Positions 18,471-27,764 of a DNA stretch of 64,000 nucleotides are shown piece after piece (position 1 is the first letter of the stretch; every line of letters begins with the position of its first letter). The notes below the pieces were generated by a model. It was given only the letters and a program-made list of their open reading frames with translations. It did no database searches and had not been told where the DNA came from. The DNA comes from JAEUIE01 sp046350055 (GTDB taxonomy: Bacteria > Planctomycetota > Planctomycetia > Gemmatales > HRBIN36). The DNA is taken from the NCBI GenBank assembly GCA_046350055.1, contig JAXMBC010000001.1:1860001-1924000 (forward strand), given 5' to 3'. A program made the translations under genes and the position numbers.

Positions 18471-19115
18471 ATGCGCAGCCGGTCGAAGCTCCCTGTCGAG
18501 GAGCTGACACCCTATCTTTTCAGACTTCCCGAAGCAGGCCAACTGCTCGATGTAGCTGCACTTTTCGGTAACGATCACCCGGTGGAACTGGAAGTGGGCT
18601 TTGGCAAAGGCGCCTTCCTCGTCGAGACTGCTCCACAGCACCCTGAGATCAACTACCTCGGCATTGAAATCGACAAGGGCCTGCAGCTCTATGTTGCCAA
18701 CCGACTGGCGAAGCGGAAACTGCTTCATGTGAAGGTGGCTCACGGCGATGCGGGAAGGTTGATGGCGCAGCACCTGGGTGATGGTGTGCTGGACGCCTTG
18801 CATATCTATTTCCCCGATCCCTGGTGGAAGAAGAAGCACCGCAAGCGCCGGGTGTTTAATGAAGCCTTCGCGGTGCAAGCTGCCCGGCTGGTGAAACCCG
18901 GTGGTCTGTTTCACATTGCAACTGATGTAGCAGAGTATTTCCAGGTCATGATGACCCTGATGGCACAGCGGCCTGAGTTCCTGCCGCTGCATGTCGGTCG
19001 CGAGGAACGCGCGGAAGATGTCAGCCAGCCTGCGACCAACTTCGAGAAGAAGGCACGTGTTGAAGGGCGACCTATCTGGCGAGCACGCTTTCAGAGAGCA
19101 ACTGTCAGTTCATAA
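18471..19115 (+). CDS. trmB: tRNA (guanine-N7-)-methyltransferase TrmB
   Basis: Methylates G46 in the variable loop of tRNAs using S-adenosylmethionine. The SAM-binding motif is VELEVGFGKGAFL, followed by YLGIEIDKG and the family hallmark YFPDPWWKKKHRKRR, then LVKPGGLFHIATD. Length 214 residues is normal. The start used is ATG 18471; a GTG at 18465 overlapping the fabZ stop is the alternative. Confidence 0.95.
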   Translation: MRSRSKLPVEELTPYLFRLPEAGQLLDVAALFGNDHPVELEVGFGKGAFLVETAPQHPEINYLGIEIDKGLQLYVANRLAKRKLLHVKVAHGDAGRLMAQHLGDGVLDALHIYFPDPWWKKKHRKRRVFNEAFAVQAARLVKPGGLFHIATDVAEYFQVMMTLMAQRPEFLPLHVGREERAEDVSQPATNFEKKARVEGRPIWRARFQRATVSS

Positions 19116-19235
19116 CATCCACTCCGCTGACAGCAGTTTGAGCCACGGGCCCAAGGCCACGACGCATCCGCAGGCAGCTTCATAAGATAATCCTGCCGAC
19201 CACATTTGATACACGGACCTGATTGCCTGAACGAT

Positions 19236-19889
19236 ATGACTACCACGTTGACGACTCCTGAGACATCGTCTGCTCCGCCGAAACGACGGAAAGAGCCGTC
19301 CCCTTTCAATCTGCCGAACTTCCTGACCGCTACGCGGTTCCTGCTTGCCATCGTGATGTTCATCCTGATTGCCCGGGAAGAGTGGCTGCTTACGGGCGTC
19401 GCCTTCTTTCTGGCCTCTGTTACCGACTGGCTCGATGGACTGGCTGCCCGCAGGCTTGGAATCGTCAGCAGTTTTGGCCGCAGCTTCGATCCGCTCGTTG
19501 ACAAGATGCTGATATGTGGCGCTTATATCTGCCTGCTGCCTTTTGAGGAACGACGGACAGGTATCATGCCCTGGATGGTAGTTACCGTGGTGACTCGGGA
19601 ATTGCTGGTGACCAGCCTGCGAGGCTACATCGAAAGTCTCGGCATTGAGTTTGGGGCAGACAAATGGGGCAAGCTGAAGATGGTCCTGCAATGTCTGGCC
19701 CTGGCTGCTGTCCTGTTCTGCCTGCTGTTCAAGCAGATGAAAGTCCTTGGGGACTATACCACTCAACTGGAACTGACGCGCGATCTGCTGATCTATGGCA
19801 TGGTACTCGCGACGCTCTTCAGCGGGCTGCAGTATCTCGTGACCTCCTATAAGCTCTATAAGAGGTATGAAAAGTCAGTATCGTCCTAG
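19236..19889 (+). CDS. pgsA: CDP-diacylglycerol--glycerol-3-phosphate 3-phosphatidyltransferase
   Basis: Makes phosphatidylglycerophosphate, the precursor of phosphatidylglycerol and cardiolipin, in the inner membrane. The CDP-alcohol phosphotransferase signature D-G-X2-A-R-X8-G-X3-D-X3-D is complete in DGLAARRLGIVSSFGRSFD plus PLVD. Several spans are visible, and NLPNFLTATRFLLAI is the usual N-terminal block. A 30-residue polar extension precedes it. The start at 19236 is preferred over the upstream Met at 19206. Confidence 0.94.
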   Translation: MTTTLTTPETSSAPPKRRKEPSPFNLPNFLTATRFLLAIVMFILIAREEWLLTGVAFFLASVTDWLDGLAARRLGIVSSFGRSFDPLVDKMLICGAYICLLPFEERRTGIMPWMVVTVVTRELLVTSLRGYIESLGIEFGADKWGKLKMVLQCLALAAVLFCLLFKQMKVLGDYTTQLELTRDLLIYGMVLATLFSGLQYLVTSYKLYKRYEKSVSS

Positions 19890-19934
19890 TGGTCCTGCAA
19901 CATTCTCAACGTCACATTGCCAGAGAGGTGCCTC

Positions 19935-20942
19935 ATGCATTCCCGTTCCTTTGGCAAGCAGACTGACACGATCAGCGAAGTCGGGTTAGGCACCTGGCAA
20001 CTCGGTGGCACCGAGTGGGGCAATGTCACGGATGAGCAGGCCCTCGGCGTATTGCAGGCTGCATATGATGCAGGGACTACCTTCTTTGACACAGCAGATA
20101 TCTACGGTGGCGGACGCAGTGAAACGCTCATAGGACTGTTTCTGCAACGGCTGGGAGCTGCTCGAAGTACCATTCGTATTGCCAGCAAGCTGGGTCGCCG
20201 CTTCGATGCTCCCAACGGCTGGCCTGGCAACTTTACCCTCGACGCCATGCGACGGCATACCCAGGAATCACTGCAACGACTGGGTATCGAGCAACTGTTT
20301 CTCCAGCAGTTTCACTGCATCCCTTTTGAAGTGATGAAGCAAGGTACTGTCTTCGAGAACATGCGCACCCTGCAGCGCGAGGGGTTGATCCGCTACTGGG
20401 GCGTGAGTGTCGAGACTGTGGAAGAGGGCCTCTACTGTCTGCAGCAGGAAGGGTGTGCTGCCCTTCAAGTGATCTACAACATCTTTCGGCAGAAGCTGAC
20501 CGACGAACTGCTTCCCCAGGCTGCAGCGAAGGGGGTCGCTATCCTTGCCCGGGTGCCGCTGGCCAGCGGGCTGCTCAGTGGCAACTTCCATGTTGGACAG
20601 AACTTCGCCCCCACCGATCATCGCCACTTCAATGCCAATGGTGAGAAGTTCAATGTCGGCGAGACGTTTGCTGGCGTCCCTTTCGAGCAGGGTATCCAAC
20701 TGGCGGAGAAGATCAAAACACTGCTCCAGCCTGGTGAGCAGGTATCGATGGCAACACTAGCGTTGCGCTGGGTGCTCGATCATCCTGCAGTGACCACCGT
20801 AATCCCCGGAGCGACGAAACCACATCAGGCCAAGACGAATGCCCAGGCTTCGCAGGTGCCAGCACTTTCCCCTGCGACACATCGGGCACTTCGGGAGTTG
20901 TACGACAGGGAGATCAAGCCGCTGGTGCGCGGGCGGTACTAA
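19935..20942 (+). CDS. Aldo/keto reductase
   Basis: 335 residues. It has VGLGTWQLGG at the N-terminus and the catalytic tetrad by family pattern: Asp in FFDTADIYG, Tyr in the same motif, Lys in ASKLGRR, and His in LQQFHCIP. The C-terminal cofactor pocket reads TVIPGATKPHQ. It is a cytosolic NAD(P)H-dependent oxidoreductase; the substrate is unknown. The start at 19935 has GAGAGGTG upstream. Confidence 0.93.
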   Translation: MHSRSFGKQTDTISEVGLGTWQLGGTEWGNVTDEQALGVLQAAYDAGTTFFDTADIYGGGRSETLIGLFLQRLGAARSTIRIASKLGRRFDAPNGWPGNFTLDAMRRHTQESLQRLGIEQLFLQQFHCIPFEVMKQGTVFENMRTLQREGLIRYWGVSVETVEEGLYCLQQEGCAALQVIYNIFRQKLTDELLPQAAAKGVAILARVPLASGLLSGNFHVGQNFAPTDHRHFNANGEKFNVGETFAGVPFEQGIQLAEKIKTLLQPGEQVSMATLALRWVLDHPAVTTVIPGATKPHQAKTNAQASQVPALSPATHRALRELYDREIKPLVRGRY

Positions 20943-21064
20943 CGTGTGATCATGAGAATGAAGGCCAAGTTATTAAAAGTGTTGTCCACCTGCGCAATTC
21001 GTAGCGGTTGTGCCGTCTAAGAGCTATCCTTGGATTCTGCGGTAACTCACGACTGAGGTGCACC

Positions 21065-21598
21065 ATGCGACGTACTGGCTGGATGTGCTTGCTGGCATTG
21101 GGGTTATGTTTATCGTTCGCGGTCGAAGCGTATGCTCAACCATCCCGGCAACTGCCGGGTGTACGTGCCTTTCTCGGGCAAACTGTGCCACAACCGCCTC
21201 TGAATAGCCGTCGCCGGCCCGCAGCCAGCCAGGTAGGCATGGAATCGACCGACTTCTATCCCAAGAACGGCTACCCCAAGGTGCTGGGAGATGCCGTTGA
21301 ATCCGGAGCAGCCCAGGCTGGTGGCGCAGCGGCAGCAGGTAATGCAGCAGCAGCGGGAGCTGCAGGCAACAACGGCGTGACTGGCGTGCAGGCTGCAGGC
21401 AGCATGGGGTTCCAGGGAAACTCCGGTAACCAGATCGGCCAGAATGGTGGTGGCACCATTCTCGGTGGTATCTTCGGAGGCGGTGGTGGCGCACAAGGCT
21501 TCAAAGCCGGCCAGGGGCCAGCCATGGGCATCACCGGTGGTGGCTTCTCGGGCTTCGTTCCCAAGGGCTTCGGTTTCGGCGGCTCGCCCGTCCAGTAG
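21065..21598 (+). CDS. Secreted Gly/Ala-rich protein
   Basis: A clear signal peptide (MRRTGWMCLLALGLCLSFAVEAYA, cleavage after AYA) leads into a mature part of about 150 residues. This starts with a basic Pro-rich segment, has STDFYPKNGYPKVLG in the middle, and then low-complexity Ala/Gly/Asn stretches ending in Gly/Phe repeats. No enzyme motif is visible. It may be a structural surface or envelope protein. GAGGTGCACC precedes the ATG. Function unknown. Confidence 0.75.
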   Translation: MRRTGWMCLLALGLCLSFAVEAYAQPSRQLPGVRAFLGQTVPQPPLNSRRRPAASQVGMESTDFYPKNGYPKVLGDAVESGAAQAGGAAAAGNAAAAGAAGNNGVTGVQAAGSMGFQGNSGNQIGQNGGGTILGGIFGGGGGAQGFKAGQGPAMGITGGGFSGFVPKGFGFGGSPVQ

Positions 21599-21620
21599 TA
21601 TTCACTGACCAAACTGTTTG

Positions 21621-22718
21621 CTACGCCGCAGCACTGGTTGCTCGGGTGTGAGCAGGCCGCGAAACATCATGTGGGGGCGGGGTGCGCGCGGTGTTGCTCG
21701 CCTGGTCCTCCTGTGGCTGTCGCTGTATCGCTCGCAGAATGTTGAGCATCTCACAATTGGGGTGATAGAGATGCGTGTTGCCCTGGCGGGTCTGCCGCAG
21801 CTTGAGGCGTGACATGGCGTGGCGGAAGCGGTTCTCCGAGTAGCCTGCTTCCCTGGCATGTTCCAGCAGCGTCTCTTTGGTGGCAGGCTGGCCGTTGGTC
21901 TTTTCCACCAGCATGGTCATGAAGCTGATGTCATCCCGGGCTTCGCTGATGTCAGGCGTCCAGGTGCGGAGCGTATTGGACGGGTTCACCACCTGGTGTG
22001 CCTCCGCTTTCCGGGCAAAGAGCCTGCCGCCAGCGTCGAACTGCAAGAGCCACTGGATAGCTGCCGGGCCACGCAGGTTCTTTGCTACGGTGACGACACG
22101 CTGGTTCGGATCGTGCGGATGATACTGCATGGCGAGGATCAAGCGAGCTGCATCGTTACCGGTACGGGTGTACAGACCATAGTTGCGATGTTCGTGCAAG
22201 CCTCGCCGCCGGGGGATGATGAAGGTGGTGTGGAAGGAGCGGGCCATCTCCTGCAGTTCGCTCCAGAAGTTTTCGTACATCGCCAATTCGATCGGCCCGG
22301 CAGGGGCAAGGAGTTCTTCGAGATCGTCGATGATGACGAACAGGACAAGCTGGGCGTTCAACTGATCGCGGATGTGATCGAGCAGGCGCAGAGGCACCAT
22401 GGGCTCAGGCATGCCGAACGAGGATTTCTCGGTAATGAACGGGGCTTCGACCATGATTCCGAGGTTGCCACGTTGCTTGCGGAGGTGGTCATCACGTTCT
22501 TCAGCCTGCCTTTTGGAGGAGATGTAGAGGATACGATGCAGGGAGTCGCGGCCTTCGACTCCGGAGAACGAACTGGCCAGGTGGGCACAGAAGATGGACT
22601 TGCCGACACCCGAGACGCCATCGAGGAAGACGACCTCGGCGGCAGGCAGGAGGTTCTCGACAATCCAGGGGTGAGCAGGGGGAACAGCAGGGGTGAGCGG
22701 CCGCATCGTGACAGGCAT
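21621..22718 (-). CDS. RepA/AAA_25-like ATPase
   Basis: 365 residues. Walker A is GVSGVGKS, and Walker B is in VLFVIIDDLEEL. The RecA-like core of the RepA/AAA_25 type extends to about residue 230. A C-terminal region (ATKETLLEHAREAGYSENRFRHAMSRL) resembles a winged helix of the kind fused to these ATPases, followed by a Pro/Thr-rich tail. Relatives act on plasmid or phage replication forks or stand alone in Gemmata-like genomes. No primase or plasmid gene lies nearby. The family call is good; the role is unknown. Confidence 0.75.
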   Translation of the reverse strand: MPVTMRPLTPAVPPAHPWIVENLLPAAEVVFLDGVSGVGKSIFCAHLASSFSGVEGRDSLHRILYISSKRQAEERDDHLRKQRGNLGIMVEAPFITEKSSFGMPEPMVPLRLLDHIRDQLNAQLVLFVIIDDLEELLAPAGPIELAMYENFWSELQEMARSFHTTFIIPRRRGLHEHRNYGLYTRTGNDAARLILAMQYHPHDPNQRVVTVAKNLRGPAAIQWLLQFDAGGRLFARKAEAHQVVNPSNTLRTWTPDISEARDDISFMTMLVEKTNGQPATKETLLEHAREAGYSENRFRHAMSRLKLRQTRQGNTHLYHPNCEMLNILRAIQRQPQEDQASNTARTPPPHDVSRPAHTRATSAAA

Positions 22719-23144
22719 GGCTTGTCTCCAGAGGCAAGGTGACTTAAGGCAAAGGGATGCCCTGATTGTTATGTGTATACATGCTACGTGGGGATATGTG
22801 AGGGTGGCTAGTGTACAAGTGCAGCAAAGAGGTCATTTCATGCATTCAGTGAAGTGGTGCTGTATGAGGTCAGCAGCGCAGCCCTCGAAGAGGGCGATCG
22901 GGCAGTAGCTGGCTGCGAAGCTGCCAGTGGAAAAGCGTAGTAGCATCAGAGCCCCGGCAGGGGCAATTGGGACAGGACGCTCATTCCCCTCGCCCCATCC
23001 GGGGCTCTTATTCAACATGACCTCAACTGGCAGCTAACGCTGCCAGCTACTTCCCGGTCGCCCCTTGCGGGGCTTTGGAGCACCAACGTACCTGGCTTTA
23101 TTTCTCTGTTGTAACGTAGAGTGTGATCGTTTAGCCTAGCGACA
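22719..23144. other. Repeat-filled intergenic region
   Basis: No gene seen. The region upstream of both the AAA_25 gene (minus) and the 23145 gene (plus) holds the large nested palindrome at 22881-23073. Between 22719 and 22880 I see only AT-richer sequence with no clear promoter. Confidence 0.6.
22881..23073. repeat. Nested palindromic repeat with five hairpins (REP/MITE-like)
   Basis: The outer arms 22881-22927 and 23027-23073 are inverted copies, about 80 percent alike, with one small indel on each side. An inner pair, AGAGCCCCGG at 22948-22957 and CCGGGGCTCT at 22999-23008, is perfectly inverted. Local hairpins are GCCCTC-GAA-GAGGGC (22881-22895), CTGGCTGC/GCTGCCAG (22909-22927), GCCCC-GGCA-GGGGC (22951-22964), GCCCC-ATCC-GGGGC (22992-23005) and CTGGCAGC-GTTA-GCTGCCAG, read on the minus strand (23027-23046). 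No coding frame fits. Confidence 0.8.
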
Positions 23145-23684
23145 ATGTCGCGCGGCTTAGTAATGCCATGGGACCGGGAATGGGCAGAAATGGCTTTGTC
23201 GAATACTAGTTCGGCGAGTTCGGCGATGTTTACCGAAGTAGTTGTGGATGATGTGGGCCGATGCTACTTCGCGGCTCTCTATCGCTCAGGCTGTTTAGCC
23301 GCACTGACTTGGGGCGGGCAGCCTTTCGATTGCGTGGTAATCCTTTGTGATCACGCCCAAGCGCAGGTAGCACGCGTGGAGTTGAGCTGCGAGTTAGCTA
23401 GAACTAACGTAGACTGGGTTCAGGTGGCTGGTAGCGGTGCTGAGGAACTGCATGACACCGTCGATCGTGCCAGCGTTACTGTGGGCCGTCAAAGGGCTGT
23501 CGGTGATGGCTCGCCGATGACTTCCTGGCATGAGGATGCCAGGGCGGTTGACGAGATGGCCGATGTCGCGGCGTTGTGCTTCGGGGTTCATGAACGGGTG
23601 CTCGTCCTGGTCGTGGGACAGGAGAAGGACCTACTGGCGTCGGTGTCGGCTTTGAAGAGTCGCCTAACCAGCCTTTGCACCTGA
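23145..23684 (+). CDS. Unrecognised conserved-looking protein
   Basis: 179 residues, no signal peptide or membrane span. It reads like a real cytosolic domain: FDCVVILCDHA, VDWVQVAGSGAEELHDTVDRA, a distinct GRQRAVGDGSPMTSWHED block, then a hydrophobic strand VLVLVVG. The Ser-rich N-terminus makes the start uncertain (Met at 23226 is possible). It stands alone directly after the palindromic repeat and before a convergent oxidase, with base usage slightly less GC-rich than its neighbours by eye. I cannot name the family; such isolated small genes are often accessory or immunity-type. Confidence 0.6.
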   Translation: MSRGLVMPWDREWAEMALSNTSSASSAMFTEVVVDDVGRCYFAALYRSGCLAALTWGGQPFDCVVILCDHAQAQVARVELSCELARTNVDWVQVAGSGAEELHDTVDRASVTVGRQRAVGDGSPMTSWHEDARAVDEMADVAALCFGVHERVLVLVVGQEKDLLASVSALKSRLTSLCT

Positions 23685-23798
23685 CCGCAGCGGCATCAAG
23701 TGAAATCTGGGTTCAAAGTCTCACCTGTTGCCGCAGCAGGCGAATCGGGTCATTTGGCAGCGGAGGGTGTGCTGGTGGCGCACGTCTCGCATTACTTC

Positions 23799-24980
23799 TT
23801 ACACCTTCACCAGCATTTCCCGCGTTACTTCACTGAGGTTCTTGCAGCCCATCAGGCCCAGTGAGAGATCGAGATCAGCCAGGAGGTTGCACATGACATC
23901 TTCCACGCCGGCGCTGCCGTGCATGGCCAAGCCATAGGCATAGGGGCGGGCGACCAATACTGCTTTCGCACCCAGGGCCATCGCTTTCAGCACATCACTG
24001 CCCCGACGGATGCCACTATCGAACAGCACCGGCAGCTTGCCCTGCACAGCGTCCACCACACCGGGCAGCGCATCGAGAGCAGCAATGGCTCCATCGAGTT
24101 GCCTGCCACCGTGATTGGAGACAATGATGCCATCCATGCCGAGCGACTGGGCCAGCTTGGCATCTTCCGGATGGAGAATGCCTTTCAGCAGTATCGGCAG
24201 CTTCGTCTGGCCGCGCAGCCAGTGGAGATCATCCCACGTGAGGCCGGGGTTGGAGAAGATGGCCCCGAAGGTCTCGATGGCTTTGCGGGGGTTGTGTCGC
24301 GGATCTTCGCCGACGAGTTGCTGAAACACCGGGTCAGTGAAATAGTTGGCCAGCCCCAGGCCTTGCAGGAAGGGCAGGTACGCGTTCTGCAGATCCCGCT
24401 CACGCCAGGCCAGCAGGTAGGTATCCAGGGTGATCACGATGGCTGAGTAACCAGCCTTTTCCGCCCGATGGACGAAGCTGGCGGCCAGTTCCTGCTTGCC
24501 GGGCCAGTAGAGCTGGAACCAGCGTGTTCCCTTGCCACCCCTGGTGGCGACCTCTTCCATCGACTTCGAGGAAACCGTACTGAGCACGAAAGGCATTTGC
24601 AGCGTCGAGGCTGCCTGGGCCACTGCCAGTTCGGCCTGCTCATGCACAATACCCAGCACACCTATCGGGCCGAGCAGCAGCGGCGAGGGATGCCGGGTGC
24701 CGAGGAGTTCGATGCTGAGATCGCGCTGCAGCACGTTGCGGAGAAAGCGGGGTACAATCCGCCAACGCTGAAACGCAGAACGGTTGGCCAGCGTGGTATC
24801 TTCGCTACCAGCGCTGCCAGCAATATAGCCGAAGGCCTGGGGAGAGAGTTTTTCCTGTGCCTGTCGCTCCAGTTCTTCGAAGGAAAGGGGGATGCTGGGA
24901 AGCTTGCCGGAGAGGCCTGCGACATAGATGCCCATCTGCCGGGCCAGGCCCCAGGAGGTGGCAGGAGAGGATTGGCTCAT
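23799..24980 (-). CDS. FMN-dependent alpha-hydroxy-acid oxidase/dehydrogenase
   Basis: 393 residues of the L-lactate/glycolate oxidase family. Visible are AFGYIAGSAGSEDTT near the N-terminus, LLGPIGVLGI, the FMN and substrate segment WFQLYWPG, the catalytic His with following Arg in SNHGGRQLDG, and the phosphate-binding DSGIRRGSDVLKAMALGAKAV. It oxidises a 2-hydroxy acid; lactate is only a guess. The frame is open to 25091, but the Met at 24980 (MSQSSP) fits the family length. It is not in an operon. Confidence 0.9.
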   Translation of the reverse strand: MSQSSPATSWGLARQMGIYVAGLSGKLPSIPLSFEELERQAQEKLSPQAFGYIAGSAGSEDTTLANRSAFQRWRIVPRFLRNVLQRDLSIELLGTRHPSPLLLGPIGVLGIVHEQAELAVAQAASTLQMPFVLSTVSSKSMEEVATRGGKGTRWFQLYWPGKQELAASFVHRAEKAGYSAIVITLDTYLLAWRERDLQNAYLPFLQGLGLANYFTDPVFQQLVGEDPRHNPRKAIETFGAIFSNPGLTWDDLHWLRGQTKLPILLKGILHPEDAKLAQSLGMDGIIVSNHGGRQLDGAIAALDALPGVVDAVQGKLPVLFDSGIRRGSDVLKAMALGAKAVLVARPYAYGLAMHGSAGVEDVMCNLLADLDLSLGLMGCKNLSEVTREMLVKV

Positions 24981-25104
24981 GGTGCGTACCGTTGAAGTGG
25001 GTGTGTTCCCAGCATTACACCATACCGAGAGGCATTCGCCAAGAGGCGAAGTGTGGTCGGGTGCCTGCAAGCCCCATTGACCAGTTGTCACCCTCCACGG
25101 TAAG

Positions 25105-26499
25105 ATGCCGCCTCTTTCTGTCAGCCCCTCGGCTCGAAGTTCGCCTCGGACAAGGAGGTCCGGCGTGCTGGTCTCACATCGTCATTTGCTGGTGCTGTGG
25201 TTCCTCATCTGGGACCTCAGTCTCGTCGCAGGCCTGACATTGCTCCTGTTCGGCCCCGAAGCTCAGCCTCGGCTGACGGGTGTCGTCACGCTGGCTGCAC
25301 TCTCGCTGGCTGTACGTCAGCTCTATGCGTTACATCGTCTTCGCAGGGGACGCGAGGAACTGGTCAGCCTGCTGCAGGCCATGGTGCTGTGGCTGTTGCT
25401 GCTGCTCATCATTGAGCCGATCGCCGGTATCAGTCGCTATCAAACCCTGCTGTTCGTGGGTGTCACCACACTCAGCCTCTTTGTAAGCCGTCGACTCTGG
25501 TGGCACATCATTGGCAGCCTGCGGGCCCAGGGTTTCAATCCTACTCCTGTCGTGATCGTTGGCACTGGCCGGGTTGCCCGCCGTACTGCCCGGGCGATCA
25601 ACCATGCTGGCTGGACAGGTATGCATGTGGTCGGGTTTATTGAAGATGAGCCATCGCGCTGGACCAGCGACTTGCCGGTGATTGGCAAGGTTGCTGATCT
25701 GCCTCGGCTGGTGCTGGAACAGGGTATCAGCCAGGTGTTCCTGGCACTGCCCATGCAGCGGTATCACGAAGCCCGCCGGGTATACGAAGTGCTGAGCCAG
25801 AGCATCGTGGAGATACGTCTGATCCTGGATGCAGCTCCACTGACGCCGCTGTCTCTTTCGACCACCAAGATCGATGGGCTGACGGTGGTGGGGTTGCGGG
25901 ATAATCCTCATCTTGGATTGAACCGGGCGGTGAAGCGGGCGATGGATCTCGCCATCGCTTCGCTGGCGTTAGTGCTACTCTCGCCAGTGCTGTTGCTGCT
26001 GGCCCTGCTGGTGAAACTGAGCAGCCGGGGGCCGGTGCTCTATCGCCAGGAGCGGTGTGGCCTCAATGGCGTGCGGTTCCAGATGATCAAGTTTCGCACC
26101 ATGCGGCTGGACGCCGAGCAAGTGACTGGCCCGGTCTGGGCGACCGCTGGCGATACCCGCACGACCAGACTAGGTGCATGGATGCGACGGCTGAGCCTGG
26201 ATGAGTTGCCTCAGTTGTTTAATGTGCTGCGGGGCGAGATGAGCCTGGTGGGGCCACGCCCGGAGCGACCGGTGTTCATTGAACGCTTCCGCCAGACGGT
26301 GCCCAACTACATGTCTCGTCACATGGTGAAAGCCGGCATGACGGGCTGGGCCCAGGTGCAAGGCTGGCGAGGTAACACTTCGCTACGCCAGCGCATCCGC
26401 CATGATCTCTACTACATCACGCATTGGAACCCGTGGTTCGATCTGCGGATCATGGTGCTGACAGTGTTTCGGGGGTTCTTCCATCGCAATGCGTATTGA
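25105..26499 (+). CDS. Polyprenyl-phosphate sugar-1-phosphate transferase (WcaJ-like)
   Basis: Starts exopolysaccharide repeat units by putting a sugar phosphate on undecaprenyl phosphate. There are four N-terminal spans, then a Rossmann-like domain (VVIVGTGRVARRTARAI). The catalytic C-terminal domain is preceded by a fifth span and carries YRQERCGLNG, MIKFRTMR, DELPQLFNVL, EMSLVGPRPE and GMTGWAQVQG. The start is taken at 25105; GTG codons a few residues later are possible. It is not linked to other glycan genes here, but the GT pairs at 5-7 kb and 14-16 kb could use its product. Confidence 0.93.
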   Translation: MPPLSVSPSARSSPRTRRSGVLVSHRHLLVLWFLIWDLSLVAGLTLLLFGPEAQPRLTGVVTLAALSLAVRQLYALHRLRRGREELVSLLQAMVLWLLLLLIIEPIAGISRYQTLLFVGVTTLSLFVSRRLWWHIIGSLRAQGFNPTPVVIVGTGRVARRTARAINHAGWTGMHVVGFIEDEPSRWTSDLPVIGKVADLPRLVLEQGISQVFLALPMQRYHEARRVYEVLSQSIVEIRLILDAAPLTPLSLSTTKIDGLTVVGLRDNPHLGLNRAVKRAMDLAIASLALVLLSPVLLLLALLVKLSSRGPVLYRQERCGLNGVRFQMIKFRTMRLDAEQVTGPVWATAGDTRTTRLGAWMRRLSLDELPQLFNVLRGEMSLVGPRPERPVFIERFRQTVPNYMSRHMVKAGMTGWAQVQGWRGNTSLRQRIRHDLYYITHWNPWFDLRIMVLTVFRGFFHRNAY

Positions 26500-26500
26500 A

Positions 26501-27685
26501 CTATTTTTGTCGCAACCAGCAGAGCACGGCAGAGAGCAGCGATAACCCTGCCAGCACCAGGAACAGCGGGCGGTAGCTGCCAATGTACTCCTTGCTCATG
26601 GCCAGCGAGACAGGGCCCAGTGCACTGGAGAGCACAGTCAGTGCCTGAGCGGTGCCCTGAATCTTACCCAGGTGCAGTGTCCCAAACGTACTACCCCAGA
26701 TGGCGAAGAAGACCACGATGACGAGCCCGGCTGAGATGCCGAGCATGACCGCATTGGCATAGACCTGCCAGGGAGCATGGAGATAGGGGAGTGAGCCCAG
26801 GCAACCTGCCAGCATCAGCATGCCGATGGCCATTAAGCGGGAGAGAGGCCACTTCGTGGAAAGCCAGCCGCCCAGACCATTGCTGAAGAGCGTCACGAAG
26901 GTAGCAGTGGCCAGGGCGGCGATGTAGAGATCACGTGAGAAGCCTGTCTCGGCCAGCACATCTTCATTGAAGAGGCCGATGCCGGAGGAGACCCAGTTGA
27001 ATAACGAGCAAGACAGGGCGAAAAGCCAGAAGGTGGGGGATCGCATGGCTTCCCACCAGGTGTAGTGCCTGCTGGCGGTGTTGATGGCAGCGGTCGCAGG
27101 TGTTTCCTGTGGTGGCGCTGGGTAACAGATGAAAGCGAAGAGTATAGCCAGGCCTACTGCTGTGAAGCCGAGGTAGCGCCAGGTATCGCGCCAGCCGACA
27201 GCCTGGATGAGCGGATCCAGCCCGCCGAAGAGCACCATGAAGCCGATGGTCGAAACGATGCCGAAGATGGCCATGGCTACGCTGACGCGGTTCGGGAACC
27301 ACTTGCCCATGTGAGTCAGACTGGCAGCGGAGAGGGCACTCTGCCCCAGGGCACGCATCAGGAACAGGCCGAGGAAGAACCCTGCTGTCGTGGTGATGCC
27401 TGCGAAGTAGTAAGTGCTGGCTCCGAGTAACGTGAGCAAGCCCAGCAGCACCAGGCGGGTCCCCAGGCGATCCATCAGCCAGCCGACAGGAATTGCAGTC
27501 AGTGCTCCAGCCAGCGTAGCCATCAGGTTCAGCCAGGCGAACTGGGTGCGATCCATCTGGAGTGTAGGGTCTTCGAGAATCTTCTCGGTAATGAGTCCCA
27601 GCCCCTGGGTGCGGCCGGGAATGGTCATGATCATCGCCAGGGCTGCGACGAGGATTTGCAAACGCAGGAGTTGTCTGTGAGGCAT
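26501..27685 (-). CDS. Major facilitator superfamily transporter
   Basis: 394 residues and about 12 hydrophobic segments. The MFS loop motif is in GWLMDRLGTRLV, and a related loop follows span 8 (GGWLSTKWPLSRLM). The sequence GKWFPNRVSVAMAIFG matches the oxalate/formate or monocarboxylate-like branch, but the substrate is not certain. It converges with the WcaJ-like gene, one base between stops. Confidence 0.88.
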   Translation of the reverse strand: MPHRQLLRLQILVAALAMIMTIPGRTQGLGLITEKILEDPTLQMDRTQFAWLNLMATLAGALTAIPVGWLMDRLGTRLVLLGLLTLLGASTYYFAGITTTAGFFLGLFLMRALGQSALSAASLTHMGKWFPNRVSVAMAIFGIVSTIGFMVLFGGLDPLIQAVGWRDTWRYLGFTAVGLAILFAFICYPAPPQETPATAAINTASRHYTWWEAMRSPTFWLFALSCSLFNWVSSGIGLFNEDVLAETGFSRDLYIAALATATFVTLFSNGLGGWLSTKWPLSRLMAIGMLMLAGCLGSLPYLHAPWQVYANAVMLGISAGLVIVVFFAIWGSTFGTLHLGKIQGTAQALTVLSSALGPVSLAMSKEYIGSYRPLFLVLAGLSLLSAVLCWLRQK

Positions 27686-27764
27686 GCGATTAGGGTAGGA
27701 GGGCAGGCAGTGGAGTCATCCCGGGCCGGGTGTGCTCTTACGAGTTATGTCCCCTCACCCCTAA

